DNA of 48,098 nucleotides, from NCBI GenBank assembly GCA_944393255.1, contig CALXZP010000037.1, positions 1 through 48,098 on the forward strand, read 5' to 3'. The stretch comes from an uncultured Clostridia bacterium. Its GTDB lineage: Bacteria > Bacillota > Clostridia > UBA1381. The notes below the pieces were generated by a model. That model saw only the letters and a list, made by a program, of their open reading frames with translations, had not been told where the DNA came from and ran no database searches. This document shows positions 1-8,885 of the stretch, piece by piece; position 1 is the stretch's first letter, and every line of letters begins with the position of its first letter. The translations under genes and the position numbers were made by a program.

Positions 1-2407
1 CGACGGGGATCGCCCTGTTTATCTCAATGCCGTTTATCAGCGAAACATTATCTGCGGTTTCCGAAACGGTGTAATACTCCGCATCATCGCCGCTTAGAGC
101 TATACTGCTCAAATTAACACTCGTATATTCTCCCGCATTTGCTCTTGAAAGCGTTCCCGCTGCCGATAACGTGACGTTATCACCCGTTTCGGTATTGGTT
201 GGGGTAAGGGTTACGTCTATTGCCGCACTGCCGTTATACGTTCTGTCCTGCGCCGATACCGTATATTCAACAGTTTTTGGATTCAGCTTAACCGTAATAC
301 TTTCGCTGCCGCTGCCGTTCAGGTTTACGCTTCCGCCGTATACTGCCGTTATTGTGTTATCACCTATATTCAGCTTTTTATCAGTCGTCTTTACTTCGAT
401 ATACGCCGCTCCGCTGTCACTGTTTGACTCGCCATAGTTTACATCAGCTGAGCCCAACAGTACAGTGCCATTATAAAAATCTACCGTATCCGCTGCCGCC
501 TCTGCCAAAAGCAATGTGTTTGACTGCTTGCGCTGTACTGTTGCTGTAAGCGTCAGCGTTTCGCCGTAGGTCACTTCACTGCTTCCGCTTGCCTCCGTTT
601 CGGAATTTGACTTGCTCACAGTGATAGTTACAGGAATATCCCGTACTACATTGTAGTGGGTTGTATCATTCGGAGTATAGGTTACATAGAATGTGTTTGT
701 TCCCGCATCACCTACCGATGTGCTTTCTGAGTCCTGCCAAGCAAAGCCTTCATCAAGATCAACATCTGAAAGCGTCTGTCCGTATACCGCCTTAAGTCCC
801 TGCGGAACCGTATACGCCGGAGTAAGCTTTGTAACATTCAAATTAAATTTTACATTTACTTTCTTATATTCAGTGTCATTTGGAATAAACACAGCGTTTA
901 CCGTATAGGAACCTATTTCAGGAACGGTTTCGGCGCTTTCGTTCTCGCCGTATGTTATACTCCAGCTTCCCTCAAGCCTATTTTCACCATTTTCATCGTA
1001 TATTTCGCAGCCTGTGAAATCAAGCTCTCCCAATTTAACGCCGTATTCATATGTCAAATCAACTGAGCCGGACTGAACCGCGGTTTTTAGCGTTCCGGCT
1101 ATGATTTGGCTGCCGTCACTGCTCATCACGAGCATTCTTGAGGTGTTTTCATAGCCGCTGCTGTCATATTTCCATTCAAAATCCGAAAGTCTGAGCTCTC
1201 CGCTGTATCCGTCTCCTTTTTCAGCCAAAACCGTGCCGTCCGGACAATTTGCATTGCTGGATCTTATACGCAGCGGCAGCAGGCAATTTCCTGTATCAAG
1301 GTCTTTGACCACAATAATCCTGCCGTGCTTGCTGCCCGAAGCCGTGTCATAATTGATGATTCCTATCTGGTCTGTAATCGTCACCTTGCCGCCTATTTTG
1401 GGCGAAGAGCCGAAATTGCACGATATCCCCGTCACGCCGGTAGTCTTCTTTCCCGACTCGTCACAGCATATATTGTCCGATATGGTTCCTCCGAGTACCT
1501 GAACATTCTCATAATTGCTCATGCTCACAGCTCCGCCGTCGTATGCCGAATTATTGGTTATGGAGCCGCCGTTCATGATAAATCCCGATGAATTTGTTCC
1601 GTTTTCAAACTCGTCCTGCGATATAGTGCTGACATAAACTCCTCCGCCGTAGGTGTAACTGCTGACCGCCATATTCTCAGAAATTTCGCCGCTGTTCATT
1701 GTAAACACCGCGGGATAGAATTTATCTTCCTCTCCATCCGGAGCGTTTAGACCTTCTTCTCCATCGCTAATATAAACTCCGCCTCCGGATTTGTCGGAGC
1801 GGTTATTTTTTATCTCGCCGCCGTCAAGGAAAAGCTGTCCCGATAAAAGATTTACCGCACCGCCCTGATATTTGTTGTAGTTATTCTGCAAAACCGTGTT
1901 TTCGCCTATAACCACATAGTTGTCATGAGTTTTCTGCGGTTTTGAGCTTTGAAACCAACCCGTGGATCCTATGTACAGTATTGAACCCGAAACCTTTTCA
2001 TCGCTCGCGCCGTCCAATGTGATGTTTTCCAGATATAACGTACTGCTTTGAGCCACATGTATCATCGCTTCGTTAAATCCGTCTGCTCTTTTTATCGTAT
2101 GGCTATTTCCGTTAAGCTTTACATGCCATGTTACCTCCTTTTTAACCCAATAGCCGCCATCGTCCGGCAGTATGGTGTCCGAAAGCTCTATATCCGTGTT
2201 CAAATCGATCTCTACCGGATTTTCTCTCGATACCGGACTTCCGTTCCAATCGTTCATTTTTCTTGCCGCAGTAAACGCCTCTGCAAGCGTCTGATACTGC
2301 GTGTCGCCTATTCTCGCCTCTTCTCCCTCGGCAAAAGCAAGGTTAGCAGGAAGTATACCTATAAGCATACACAGCGCCAGCCATGCCGATAATAATTTTC
2401 GTCTCAT
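1..2407 (-). CDS. Secreted beta-helix / Ig-like repeat surface protein (3' end outside window)
   Basis: An uninterrupted minus-strand frame starts at ATG 2405-2407 and is still open at base 1, so at least 802 residues are seen and the C-terminus is missing. It begins with a signal peptide (MRRKLLSAWLALCMLIGILP..., cleavage near AFA-EGEE). Residues about 60-330 are a right-handed beta-helix type region with recurrent GGAV/GGGVY and NN turns. Then follow Ig-like or MBG-type modules (YGQTLSDV; VTYGETLTLTATV), and the visible end resembles a YDG-type repeat (TYNGSAAIDVTL). These modules are typical of adhesins or S-layer-associated proteins of Clostridia; the ligand is unknown. A GAAAGGCGG ribosome site precedes the ATG. 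Upstream lie two tandem sigma-A promoters, a TATG microsatellite and a terminator-like hairpin, which suggests switchable expression. Any wall anchor would be in the missing part. Confidence 0.85.
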   Translation of the reverse strand, partial: MRRKLLSAWLALCMLIGILPANLAFAEGEEARIGDTQYQTLAEAFTAARKMNDWNGSPVSRENPVEIDLNTDIELSDTILPDDGGYWVKKEVTWHVKLNGNSHTIKRADGFNEAMIHVAQSSTLYLENITLDGASDEKVSGSILYIGSTGWFQSSKPQKTHDNYVVIGENTVLQNNYNKYQGGAVNLLSGQLFLDGGEIKNNRSDKSGGGVYISDGEEGLNAPDGEEDKFYPAVFTMNSGEISENMAVSSYTYGGGVYVSTISQDEFENGTNSSGFIMNGGSITNNSAYDGGAVSMSNYENVQVLGGTISDNICCDESGKKTTGVTGISCNFGSSPKIGGKVTITDQIGIINYDTASGSKHGRIIVVKDLDTGNCLLPLRIRSSNANCPDGTVLAEKGDGYSGELRLSDFEWKYDSSGYENTSRMLVMSSDGSQIIAGTLKTAVQSGSVDLTYEYGVKLGELDFTGCEIYDENGENRLEGSWSITYGENESAETVPEIGSYTVNAVFIPNDTEYKKVNVKFNLNVTKLTPAYTVPQGLKAVYGQTLSDVDLDEGFAWQDSESTSVGDAGTNTFYVTYTPNDTTHYNVVRDIPVTITVSKSNSETEASGSSEVTYGETLTLTATVQRKQSNTLLLAEAAADTVDFYNGTVLLGSADVNYGESNSDSGAAYIEVKTTDKKLNIGDNTITAVYGGSVNLNGSGSESITVKLNPKTVEYTVSAQDRTYNGSAAIDVTLTPTNTETGDNVTLSAAGTLSRANAGEYTSVNLSSIALSGDDAEYYTVSETADNVSLINGIEINRAIPV

Positions 2408-2463
2408 AAAATTCCGCCTTTCTTTTTATTTTATCCTTTAAAATTTTATTTATATATAAACAA

Positions 2464-2509
2464 AAGGACGCCCGCGCCGCGCAAAAAAAGCGCAGCGACA
2501 AGCGTCCTT
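2464..2509 (-). terminator. Terminator-like hairpin in the leader of the surface-protein gene
   Basis: AAGGACGC (2464-2471) pairs with GCGTCCTT (2502-2509), and an inner CTGCGC/GCGCGG stem closes a T7 loop. Read on the minus strand, the stem is followed by TTTTGTTT, as in an intrinsic terminator. It lies between the promoters (2617-2712) and the start codon at 2407, so it may act as an attenuator. No ligand-binding motif was recognised. Confidence 0.5.
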
Positions 2510-2557
2510 CAATTTACTCTAACTGACATATCTCTGTAAAACAGGACAGAACTATTC

Positions 2558-2645
<88 letters not shown>

Positions 2646-2683
2646 CCCTTTTTTCAATATTTTTTTATGTAATTCTATACAAA

Positions 2684-2712
2684 ATTATATCACAGAACAC
2701 CCGCTGTGTCAA
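2684..2712 (-). promoter_or_regulatory. Consensus sigma-A promoter P1 of the surface-protein gene
   Basis: On the minus strand, TTGACA (2707-2712), a 17-bp spacer and TATAAT (2684-2689): a perfect consensus. It reads through P2 and the microsatellite towards the gene at 2407. Confidence 0.7.
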
Positions 2713-2876
2713 TTGTTTTGACTGTTTTTGCTCATTATATCTTATTTTACGGTCTCCTCGCTTCTGCTGCCTTTTCCCATTGCCTGAGATCCTAAATGAT
2801 AAAAGCGGTATTGCCGCGCCTGCGCTTATACGGCGCTCCCATCACGGCGGACCGTAAGAGCATTCGGAATTTTCTA

Positions 2877-2905
2877 TTGCATTTTTCCGAAGTTTGCGGT
2901 AAAAT
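2877..2905 (+). promoter_or_regulatory. Putative sigma-A promoter of the SLH-GH18 gene
   Basis: TTGCAT (2877-2882), a 17-bp spacer and TAAAAT (2900-2905), about 125 bases before the ATG at 3030. It is divergent from the surface-protein promoters. The rest of 2408-3029 holds the microsatellite, the hairpin and these promoters; I see no gene there. Confidence 0.45.
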
Positions 2906-3029
2906 ATAAATATACAAACGGGATAGGGACATGTCTTTGGCAATGCACAGTTTACCTATGACCGTAACAAACACGGGCCGCAGAAACTTCTGTGCCGGCT
3001 CGGAAATACATATTGGGGAGTGAATTATA

Positions 3030-4652
3030 ATGATATTACGCAAGCTTATAAAAACAGCAGCCGCCGCCGCTGCCGGAGCCGCCGTGCTCACATCGGCGTA
3101 CGCCCTCGCTTACTCGGACGTGCCTTCGGGGCACTGGGCGGAAAGCGTTATAGCCGATGCTGCGGGGGCGGGCATAATGCAGGGACGCGATAACGGCGAA
3201 TTCGGGCTGGGCGACAGCATCAAGCGGAGCGAATTTGCGGCTATGCTCGTCCGTCTTATGGGCTGGGAGAAGTCCGGGGCAAGCGCGGGCTTCAGCGACG
3301 TGCCGTCCGGCAGCTGGTACGCCGGCGACGTGAACACGCTCGCAGCACACGGCGCAGTCTCCGGTGGAACATTCCGCCCCGACGACAATATAACGAGACG
3401 CGAGATGGCTGTCATGCTTGTAAAGGCTCTCGGCTACGACAATATAGCCGCCTCACAGAGCGAAAGCCCGTTTTCGGACGTTTCGGAGGACGCCGGATAC
3501 ATAGAGACCGCACGCGCGCTCGGGATAATAAACGGCAGATCGGATACGGAATTTGATCCCGAGGGTCAGGCTCTGCGCGAGGAGGGCGCGGCAATGATGA
3601 TGAGACTTCACAGTAAATATTATTCGCGCCTTTCCGAGATACACGGCTTCTATGCCATCTCGTCATGGCAGCAGCGCGAAATGGCGGCACAGATGGATTC
3701 CGTTTCATTCGGATGGGGCAGACTTGAATATACCGACAGCGGAGTACGGCTTAACACCGCCTCGGACAACGGCAACGTATGGTCGATACCCGACGGCTGG
3801 GAGGACGCTGTAAGCTATCTTAAAGACAGCGGGGTCACGGAGAACTTTGCCGTGACAATGACGGATCAGGACGACTGCCGCGCCGTCCTGCTCAATGAAG
3901 AAAACCGTGCCGCGGCGATATCCGCGCTCACAGCCGCCGCAGAAGATTTTGACGGCATAACCATAGATTTTGAGGGAATGAAGGGCGAAGAGCTCAAAAA
4001 CGGGCTTAACGAATTTATGCGCGCTCTGCGCGAAGCTCTCGGGAACAAGCAGCTTTACATAGCGGTACACCCGGTACTTAAGAACAGCTCCGAATATTAC
4101 GACGCCTACGACTATAGGACGCTTGGCGAATATGCCGACCGCGTCATACTCATGGCGCACGATTATGCGGCGTACACTATCCCGGACGAGCTTTTGAACA
4201 CCGAATTTACCGCCACTCCCGTCACTCCGTTCGACGAGATATTCCATGCGCTCAAGGCGGCGGCAGACCCTCAGACCGGCGTTGCCGACACAAGCAAGCT
4301 GCAGCTCGCGCTGAGCCTGCCGAGCACAGCGGCATGGGAGACCGAAAACGGGCGCATAACCGATCCGCAGTCGATACATCCGGCAATGGATACCGTTATG
4401 ACCAGGCTCGCCCAGGCGGATACGGAAATACATTATTCCGATGTTTACCGAAACCCGTATGCCCGGTACTCGACGGAGGACGGACGGAAGATACTTATAT
4501 GGTACGAGGACAGCAGGAGCGTTAAGGATAAGATAGAGCTTGCGCGTATGTTCGGGATAAACTCGGTCTCGATCTGGCGTATAGGCGAGATCGCAAACGG
4601 CAGTCCCGATATCCATATGGACATATGGGATACCATACTTTCGGAAAAATAA
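3030..4652 (+). CDS. SLH-domain protein with GH18-like catalytic domain
   Basis: This 540-residue protein has a signal peptide (about 1-27, cut near AYA/LAYS), then three S-layer homology repeats (about 28-71, 88-131 and 148-190; motifs such as FSDVPSGSWYAGDV and FRPDDNITRREMAVML) that would bind wall polymer. Residues about 205-540 form a GH18-type barrel. The family motif DGxxxDxE is intact as DGITIDFE (308-315), with E315 as the expected acid/base. The arrangement resembles YaaH/YdhD-type spore or wall glucosaminidases, so muropeptide hydrolysis is more likely than chitin degradation; the substrate is inferred. The start is the ATG at 3030 behind GGGGAG (3015-3020). The gene stands alone on the plus strand and converges on a GH26-like lipoprotein gene across a shared terminator. 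Confidence 0.85.
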   Translation: MILRKLIKTAAAAAAGAAVLTSAYALAYSDVPSGHWAESVIADAAGAGIMQGRDNGEFGLGDSIKRSEFAAMLVRLMGWEKSGASAGFSDVPSGSWYAGDVNTLAAHGAVSGGTFRPDDNITRREMAVMLVKALGYDNIAASQSESPFSDVSEDAGYIETARALGIINGRSDTEFDPEGQALREEGAAMMMRLHSKYYSRLSEIHGFYAISSWQQREMAAQMDSVSFGWGRLEYTDSGVRLNTASDNGNVWSIPDGWEDAVSYLKDSGVTENFAVTMTDQDDCRAVLLNEENRAAAISALTAAAEDFDGITIDFEGMKGEELKNGLNEFMRALREALGNKQLYIAVHPVLKNSSEYYDAYDYRTLGEYADRVILMAHDYAAYTIPDELLNTEFTATPVTPFDEIFHALKAAADPQTGVADTSKLQLALSLPSTAAWETENGRITDPQSIHPAMDTVMTRLAQADTEIHYSDVYRNPYARYSTEDGRKILIWYEDSRSVKDKIELARMFGINSVSIWRIGEIANGSPDIHMDIWDTILSEK

Positions 4653-4692
4653 AAACACATGGCATTATGCGGAACAGCCGCTTTGCCCTCAT

Positions 4693-4735
4693 AAAAAATG
4701 CGGAGACTGAATTTAAGACCGGTCTCCGCATTTTT
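4693..4735. terminator. Bidirectional terminator between convergent genes
   Basis: TGCGGAGAC (4699-4707) pairs with GTCTCCGCA (4722-4730), with an A-run on the left (4693-4698) and five Ts on the right (4731-4735). It can end both the plus-strand SLH-GH18 gene (stop at 4652) and the minus-strand lipoprotein gene (stop at 4745). Confidence 0.85.
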
Positions 4736-4744
4736 ACGCGTTCG

Positions 4745-6583
4745 TTATCTTCGGCGCACCGCTGCGGTACCGCCGCTCTTTTCAACAGTATATACGTATT
4801 CGTCAAAAGCTCCTTCCGCACCGCGGACTCTGACGGCAAGCTCATGTCCTCCATCCGGCAGTGCCGAAAGGTCAAGCTCAAATCGGAACGGTATCTCCGT
4901 CTCCTCCGCAAGCGTCTCTCCGTCCAGGGCATATTCCACGTTCACCGTTTCCTGCTCCGGGATATATGAATAGACATACAGAGGCAGAGTTTCTCCCTCC
5001 GCTGTGAAGCCGTCCGCATTTACAAAAGTAAATTTCGGCTCGGACGGGTATTCCAGAAGATACGGGCCGTTCTCGAATGCCTCGTCCAGTATCGCGCGGT
5101 ACGACGGCTTATCGGCAAGATCGTACCCGCACACCTCGTAAGGCGACGTGTGATTGAAATACGTTATAAGCTTCACCTGCGGATACTTCATAGGTATGTT
5201 CCAATACATGCTCCGCAGTCTCGGCTCCGCCCATTCCGATATGTCGCTGTTATCATACCGCATGGACGTGACGACGCCGCCTTCGCTCACAGCCACCGGC
5301 TTTTCAATGCTCCTGCTCTCCATGAAGTCCATGACCTGGCTGAGCAGGTTCTGACCCCATGCGAAGCCGGCAACGTTAAAGAACAGTCCTTCATTTCGTC
5401 CCGAGTTCGGGTTTGCCATGAAATCACGCTTTAAAAATCCCGATATCCCTATCCAGTCAACGTACTCATCGCCGGGATAGTAGAGCGACATAGGTCTGTT
5501 CAGCGCTCCGACGTCGTTGGGCGACCACATTACGGCTATATCCGGATATTCGCTGTGTATAAGCTCCGCCACGTGCCGGAACGCTTTGACATAAGCCGCC
5601 GGAGAATCGCCCAGGCTGCTCACGTTCATTTCCGCCGCGAACCGTACTATCGTAGGTTTATCGTATTTCGAGACCGTATCGAGCATATCGCGCATATAGC
5701 TGTCATTTTCGTATACCTGAGTTATATCGCTCGTATTCCACGGTATGCACAGCACACAGTTATACCGGTCTATATCCTCCCTCAGCGGCATAGACAGCTC
5801 CGTTTCCCGCAGGTCGTATTCCATATAGTCGGAATAGCAGCCGAAATCATGGCCGAACTGCGGAGGTATGTCCCTGTACCTGTCGCCGTTGCCGTCGCTC
5901 ACCATCCCGGCAAGAACTCCCGAGCGCGGCTCGGCCTTGGCTCCGTAATATACTGCGTTATCGTTTGAACCTTCCGTATACAGCCCGAACTCCTTATTGC
6001 ACAAAAGCGCCTCCCGCTCCGCAAGGATTCGGTCTGTATCGAGGTCGGGAAACCTGAACGCGCTGATATAATACCGGTTTTCAGCCTCGTTAAACTCGCA
6101 ATTGAAATTATAGTCGCTGTATCCGAACTCTTCATTATAAGGATCGGTCAGACTGCACAGCTCGTCTATGCATACGTATGTATCGGCTCCGTTGTAGTAT
6201 GAATTTATCTTCACGCTGTTTATGTATGTTTCAACCCCGGTATATATGATATCGTATATCTTCTCGCCGATATTTACCGGATCCGACTCCTGCCCCCTGA
6301 CCTCTCCGTAGATATAATCTGTCTTGAGGTCTATGCGCCTGTACTGTGCGCTTTCCGAAAGCGTAAAGCCGTAAGAGACCATATCCCCGACCGACACGGC
6401 GGCTTTTCCGTCTATCTCCACGACCGGTATCGGTATGCCGTCAAGCGACGCTTTTACGTCCGTAGTATATATCCCGCCTATAACGCTTCCTTCCTCCGGC
6501 TCGCCGCTGCCGCCGCATGAGCTTATCATAAAAGCCGCGGGAAGCAGAGCCAATACAATTATGTTTGATACTCTTATTTTCAT
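4745..6583 (-). CDS. Lipoprotein with GH26-like glycosidase domain
   Basis: This 612-residue lipoprotein has the lipobox ISSC with C23 as lipidation site, so it should be anchored outside the membrane. Residues about 50-170 resemble a copper-amine-oxidase-type stalk domain (VVEIDGKAAVSVGDM). Residues about 220-480 match the GH26 (beta-mannanase) pattern: RFAAEMN with E319 as candidate acid/base, MWSPND, YYPGDEYVDWIGI, and PVAVSEGG with E435 as candidate nucleophile. The C-terminal 100 residues look like an Ig-like module. Family substrates are beta-mannans or related beta-glycans; the actual substrate is not evident. A polysaccharide-binding, non-catalytic role is possible. The ATG has GAAAGGAT upstream and a sigma-A promoter at 6654-6682. 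It is monocistronic. Confidence 0.75.
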   Translation of the reverse strand: MKIRVSNIIVLALLPAAFMISSCGGSGEPEEGSVIGGIYTTDVKASLDGIPIPVVEIDGKAAVSVGDMVSYGFTLSESAQYRRIDLKTDYIYGEVRGQESDPVNIGEKIYDIIYTGVETYINSVKINSYYNGADTYVCIDELCSLTDPYNEEFGYSDYNFNCEFNEAENRYYISAFRFPDLDTDRILAEREALLCNKEFGLYTEGSNDNAVYYGAKAEPRSGVLAGMVSDGNGDRYRDIPPQFGHDFGCYSDYMEYDLRETELSMPLREDIDRYNCVLCIPWNTSDITQVYENDSYMRDMLDTVSKYDKPTIVRFAAEMNVSSLGDSPAAYVKAFRHVAELIHSEYPDIAVMWSPNDVGALNRPMSLYYPGDEYVDWIGISGFLKRDFMANPNSGRNEGLFFNVAGFAWGQNLLSQVMDFMESRSIEKPVAVSEGGVVTSMRYDNSDISEWAEPRLRSMYWNIPMKYPQVKLITYFNHTSPYEVCGYDLADKPSYRAILDEAFENGPYLLEYPSEPKFTFVNADGFTAEGETLPLYVYSYIPEQETVNVEYALDGETLAEETEIPFRFELDLSALPDGGHELAVRVRGAEGAFDEYVYTVEKSGGTAAVRRR

Positions 6584-6653
6584 TACCGTTAGATCCTTTC
6601 AAATTTATCTCCGTTAATAACCTTGATCTGCACCTGCTTATCCATCTGTTTAT

Positions 6654-6682
6654 ATTATACCTCATTCCGCGCCGGATTGCAA
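6654..6682 (-). promoter_or_regulatory. Sigma-A promoter of the GH26-like gene
   Basis: On the minus strand, TTGCAA (6677-6682), a 17-bp spacer and TATAAT (6654-6659), about 70 bases before the ATG at 6583. Confidence 0.6.
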
Positions 6683-6828
6683 TATAAATTGCCAAACTTA
6701 AGGCGCCGCGGCTCAGTTTTCCGATCCGGAACAGGCTTATTGTTTTATACACTGTTTCTTTCTGTAATAATTCTTCATCCGATGCAGATACTATATCAGA
6801 ACGGGGCTCTGAACTGTTCCTGAATTAC

Positions 6829-6924
6829 TTTACATTATTCTGATATTTGTTATTTACTTTTTACATAAAAAGAAAAACTATTTACAGCGGCTTGAATACT
6901 TTTTTACCATCCGTTCTGTATAAT
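6829..6924 (+). promoter_or_regulatory. pst operon promoter with Pho-box-like TTTACA repeats
   Basis: TATAAT at 6919-6924 has no usable -35 hexamer. Instead TTTACA-like hexamers occur at 6829, 6853 (TTTACT), 6860, 6881 and 6903 (TTTACC); the last three are spaced 21-22 bp apart, two helical turns. PhoP of Firmicutes binds direct TT(A/T)ACA-type repeats upstream of pst promoters, so activation under phosphate limitation is inferred. No PhoP gene lies in this window. The rest of 6584-7001 shows no gene. Confidence 0.5.
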
Positions 6925-7001
6925 ATATTTGTTCTTGCGGGGCATATGCTCCGTAAGAAACGCAAAATCAATTGTAAGATTTCAGGAAAAAGGAGAATAA
7001 C

Positions 7002-7910
7002 ATGAAATTAAGAAACACAGTATTGGCAGTTTTATCAATATCGGCAGTCATGGCGCTCGCATCCTGCGGCGGACAGTCAGGAGACACGGCAAATCCATCA
7101 CAGAACGGTTCTTCCGCTTCATCGTTTGACAGCAGCAGACCGATAACGGTCGTATCGCGCGAGGACGGCTCCGGAACAAGAGGCGCGTTCATAGAGCTTT
7201 TCGGGATCGAAGAGGAGAGCGCGGACGGCAGCACCGCCGACCTCACCACAGAAGAGGCTATAATCGCAAACAGGACGGACGTTATGCTCACAAACGTTTC
7301 GGGCGACGAATATGCGATAGGCTATGTGTCGCTGGCGTCGCTCAACAGCAGCGTTAAGGCTCTCGACATCGACGGCGCCGAGGCAACGGCCGAAAACATA
7401 AAGAACGGTTCTTATAAGGTATCCAGACCATTCAACATCGTAACAAAAGACGGTCTTTCGGACGCGGCTCAGGATTTCATAAACTTCATAATGAGCAAAG
7501 AGGGTCAGGAGGTATGCGCTGAGGAATGTGTTCCGGTAGACGACAGCGCCGCTCCGTTCGCAGGAACAAATCCTTCGGGCAAAATAGTAGTTGCAGGCTC
7601 ATCATCGGTATCGCCGCTCATGGAAAAGCTCAAGGAAGCGTATCTTGCAGTCAATCCCTCGGCTGAGATCGAGATACAGACGAACGATTCAACATCGGGC
7701 GTGAACGGAACTATTGAAGGCACCTGCGATATCGGTATGGCTTCAAGAGCGCTCAAGGACTCAGAAGCTTCACAGCTTACCGGCACCACAATAGCGCTTG
7801 ACGGTATAGCAGTGATCGTGAACAGCGAAAACCCGGCTGAGGCTATGACCTCGGATAATGTAAAGGACATCTTTACCGGAACGATAACCGCCTGGGATGA
7901 GATCGCCTGA
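7002..7910 (+). CDS. pstS: Phosphate-binding lipoprotein PstS, circularly permuted
   Basis: The solute-binding component of the high-affinity phosphate ABC transporter, 302 residues, with lipobox LASC (C22). Its halves are in reversed order compared with classical PstS. The segment ITVVSREDGSGTRGAF (residues 48-63, the SGT phosphate loop), normally C-terminal, comes first, followed by EYAIGYVSL. The segment IVVAGSSSVSPLMEKL (195-210), normally at the mature N-terminus, comes second, followed by CDIGMASR and GIAVIVN. The protein ends at DIFTGTITAWDE, exactly where the first segment would start in a classical protein. All ligand-loop elements are present, so binding is probably intact. The start is the ATG after AAAAAGGAGAA. 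It is the first gene of pstSCAB-phoU; a stem-loop follows it. Confidence 0.93.
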   Translation: MKLRNTVLAVLSISAVMALASCGGQSGDTANPSQNGSSASSFDSSRPITVVSREDGSGTRGAFIELFGIEEESADGSTADLTTEEAIIANRTDVMLTNVSGDEYAIGYVSLASLNSSVKALDIDGAEATAENIKNGSYKVSRPFNIVTKDGLSDAAQDFINFIMSKEGQEVCAEECVPVDDSAAPFAGTNPSGKIVVAGSSSVSPLMEKLKEAYLAVNPSAEIEIQTNDSTSGVNGTIEGTCDIGMASRALKDSEASQLTGTTIALDGIAVIVNSENPAEAMTSDNVKDIFTGTITAWDEIA

Positions 7911-7940
7911 TCACATCCGGCTCAAATATACACAGCAGAT

Positions 7941-7989
7941 ACAAGGCTGAATATATTTCCGCTCAGAGCAGGGATAATTTCAGCCTTGT
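7941..7989 (+). terminator. Intercistronic stem-loop between pstS and pstC
   Basis: ACAAGGCTGAA (7941-7951) pairs perfectly over 11 bases with TTCAGCCTTGT (7979-7989). There is no T-run, so it is more likely a partial attenuator or an mRNA-stabilising 3' hairpin that lets pstS be made in excess of the permease genes. Confidence 0.55.
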
Positions 7990-8027
7990 GCTTTGTGCTG
8001 AAACGCACAGAAGGGAATGTACAAAAT

Positions 8028-8885
8028 ATGAGAAAATTCATGGAGAAAGGTATGCATGCCGTATTCTTTATCGCGGCGATAGCGTCGATCGTAGCGGTTT
8101 TTCTTATATGTCTGTTTCTGTTCGTCAACGGTATCCCCGCCATAGGCAAAATAGGCATATTCGATTTCCTGCTCGGGACAAAATGGGCTCCGTCAAACAA
8201 TCCGCCGTCGTTCGGTATCTTCCCGATGATACTCGGAAGTATCTACGTTACGGCGGGAGCGATCGTTATAGGCGTACCTATAGGAATACTTACATCTGTT
8301 TTCATGGCAAAATACTGTCCGCGGAGGATATACAAGGTACTTAAGCCGGCAACTGAGCTTCTAGCCGGCATCCCCTCGGTAGTATACGGCTTTTTCGGGC
8401 TTGTTGTGATAGTCCCGGTCATCCGCTCTCTTGCCGGCGGAACGGGAAGCAGCATACTTGCGGCTTCGATACTGCTCGGTATCATGATACTGCCCACGAT
8501 CATCGGAGTGAGCGAATCGGCTATAAGAAGCGTGCCGGAAAGCTACTACGAAGGCTCGCTCGCCCTCGGCGCAACGCATGAGAGAACTATTTTCAGGGTC
8601 ATGCTCCCGGCCGCAAGATCGGGCATCATGGCAGGCATAGTGCTCGGCATAGGCCGCGCGATAGGCGAGACCATGGCCGTTATCATGGTCGCGGGAAACC
8701 AGGCGCGTATGCCCGCGGGACTTTTAAAGGGAATAAGAACGCTTACGGCAAATATCGTTATTGAAATGGGGTACGCCGCGGATCTGCACCGCGAAGCGCT
8801 TATAGCTACAGGCGTCGTACTGTTCATATTCATCCTCATTATCAATGTGACCTTCTCGCTCCTTAAGAGAAAGGAGAAAAACTAA
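8028..8885 (+). CDS. pstC: Phosphate ABC transporter permease PstC
   Basis: An integral membrane permease of 285 residues with about six membrane segments (the first near 9-31). The EAA-type loop contacting the ATPase is visible in EGSLALGATHERTIF, followed by GIMAGIVLGIGRAIGETMAV, a PstC/PstA hallmark. The frame extends to 7986, but ATG 8028 is preferred: AGAAGGGA lies 10 bases upstream, and the extra 14 residues overlap the intercistronic hairpin and look non-conserved. Its stop overlaps the pstA start by one base (TAATG), which implies translational coupling. Confidence 0.95.
   Translation: MRKFMEKGMHAVFFIAAIASIVAVFLICLFLFVNGIPAIGKIGIFDFLLGTKWAPSNNPPSFGIFPMILGSIYVTAGAIVIGVPIGILTSVFMAKYCPRRIYKVLKPATELLAGIPSVVYGFFGLVVIVPVIRSLAGGTGSSILAASILLGIMILPTIIGVSESAIRSVPESYYEGSLALGATHERTIFRVMLPAARSGIMAGIVLGIGRAIGETMAVIMVAGNQARMPAGLLKGIRTLTANIVIEMGYAADLHREALIATGVVLFIFILIINVTFSLLKRKEKN

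Noticed and set aside
3705..4658. 317-codon minus-strand frame opposite the SLH-GH18 gene
   Set aside because: It is antisense to a clearly conserved domain and has an odd residue composition; a shadow frame.
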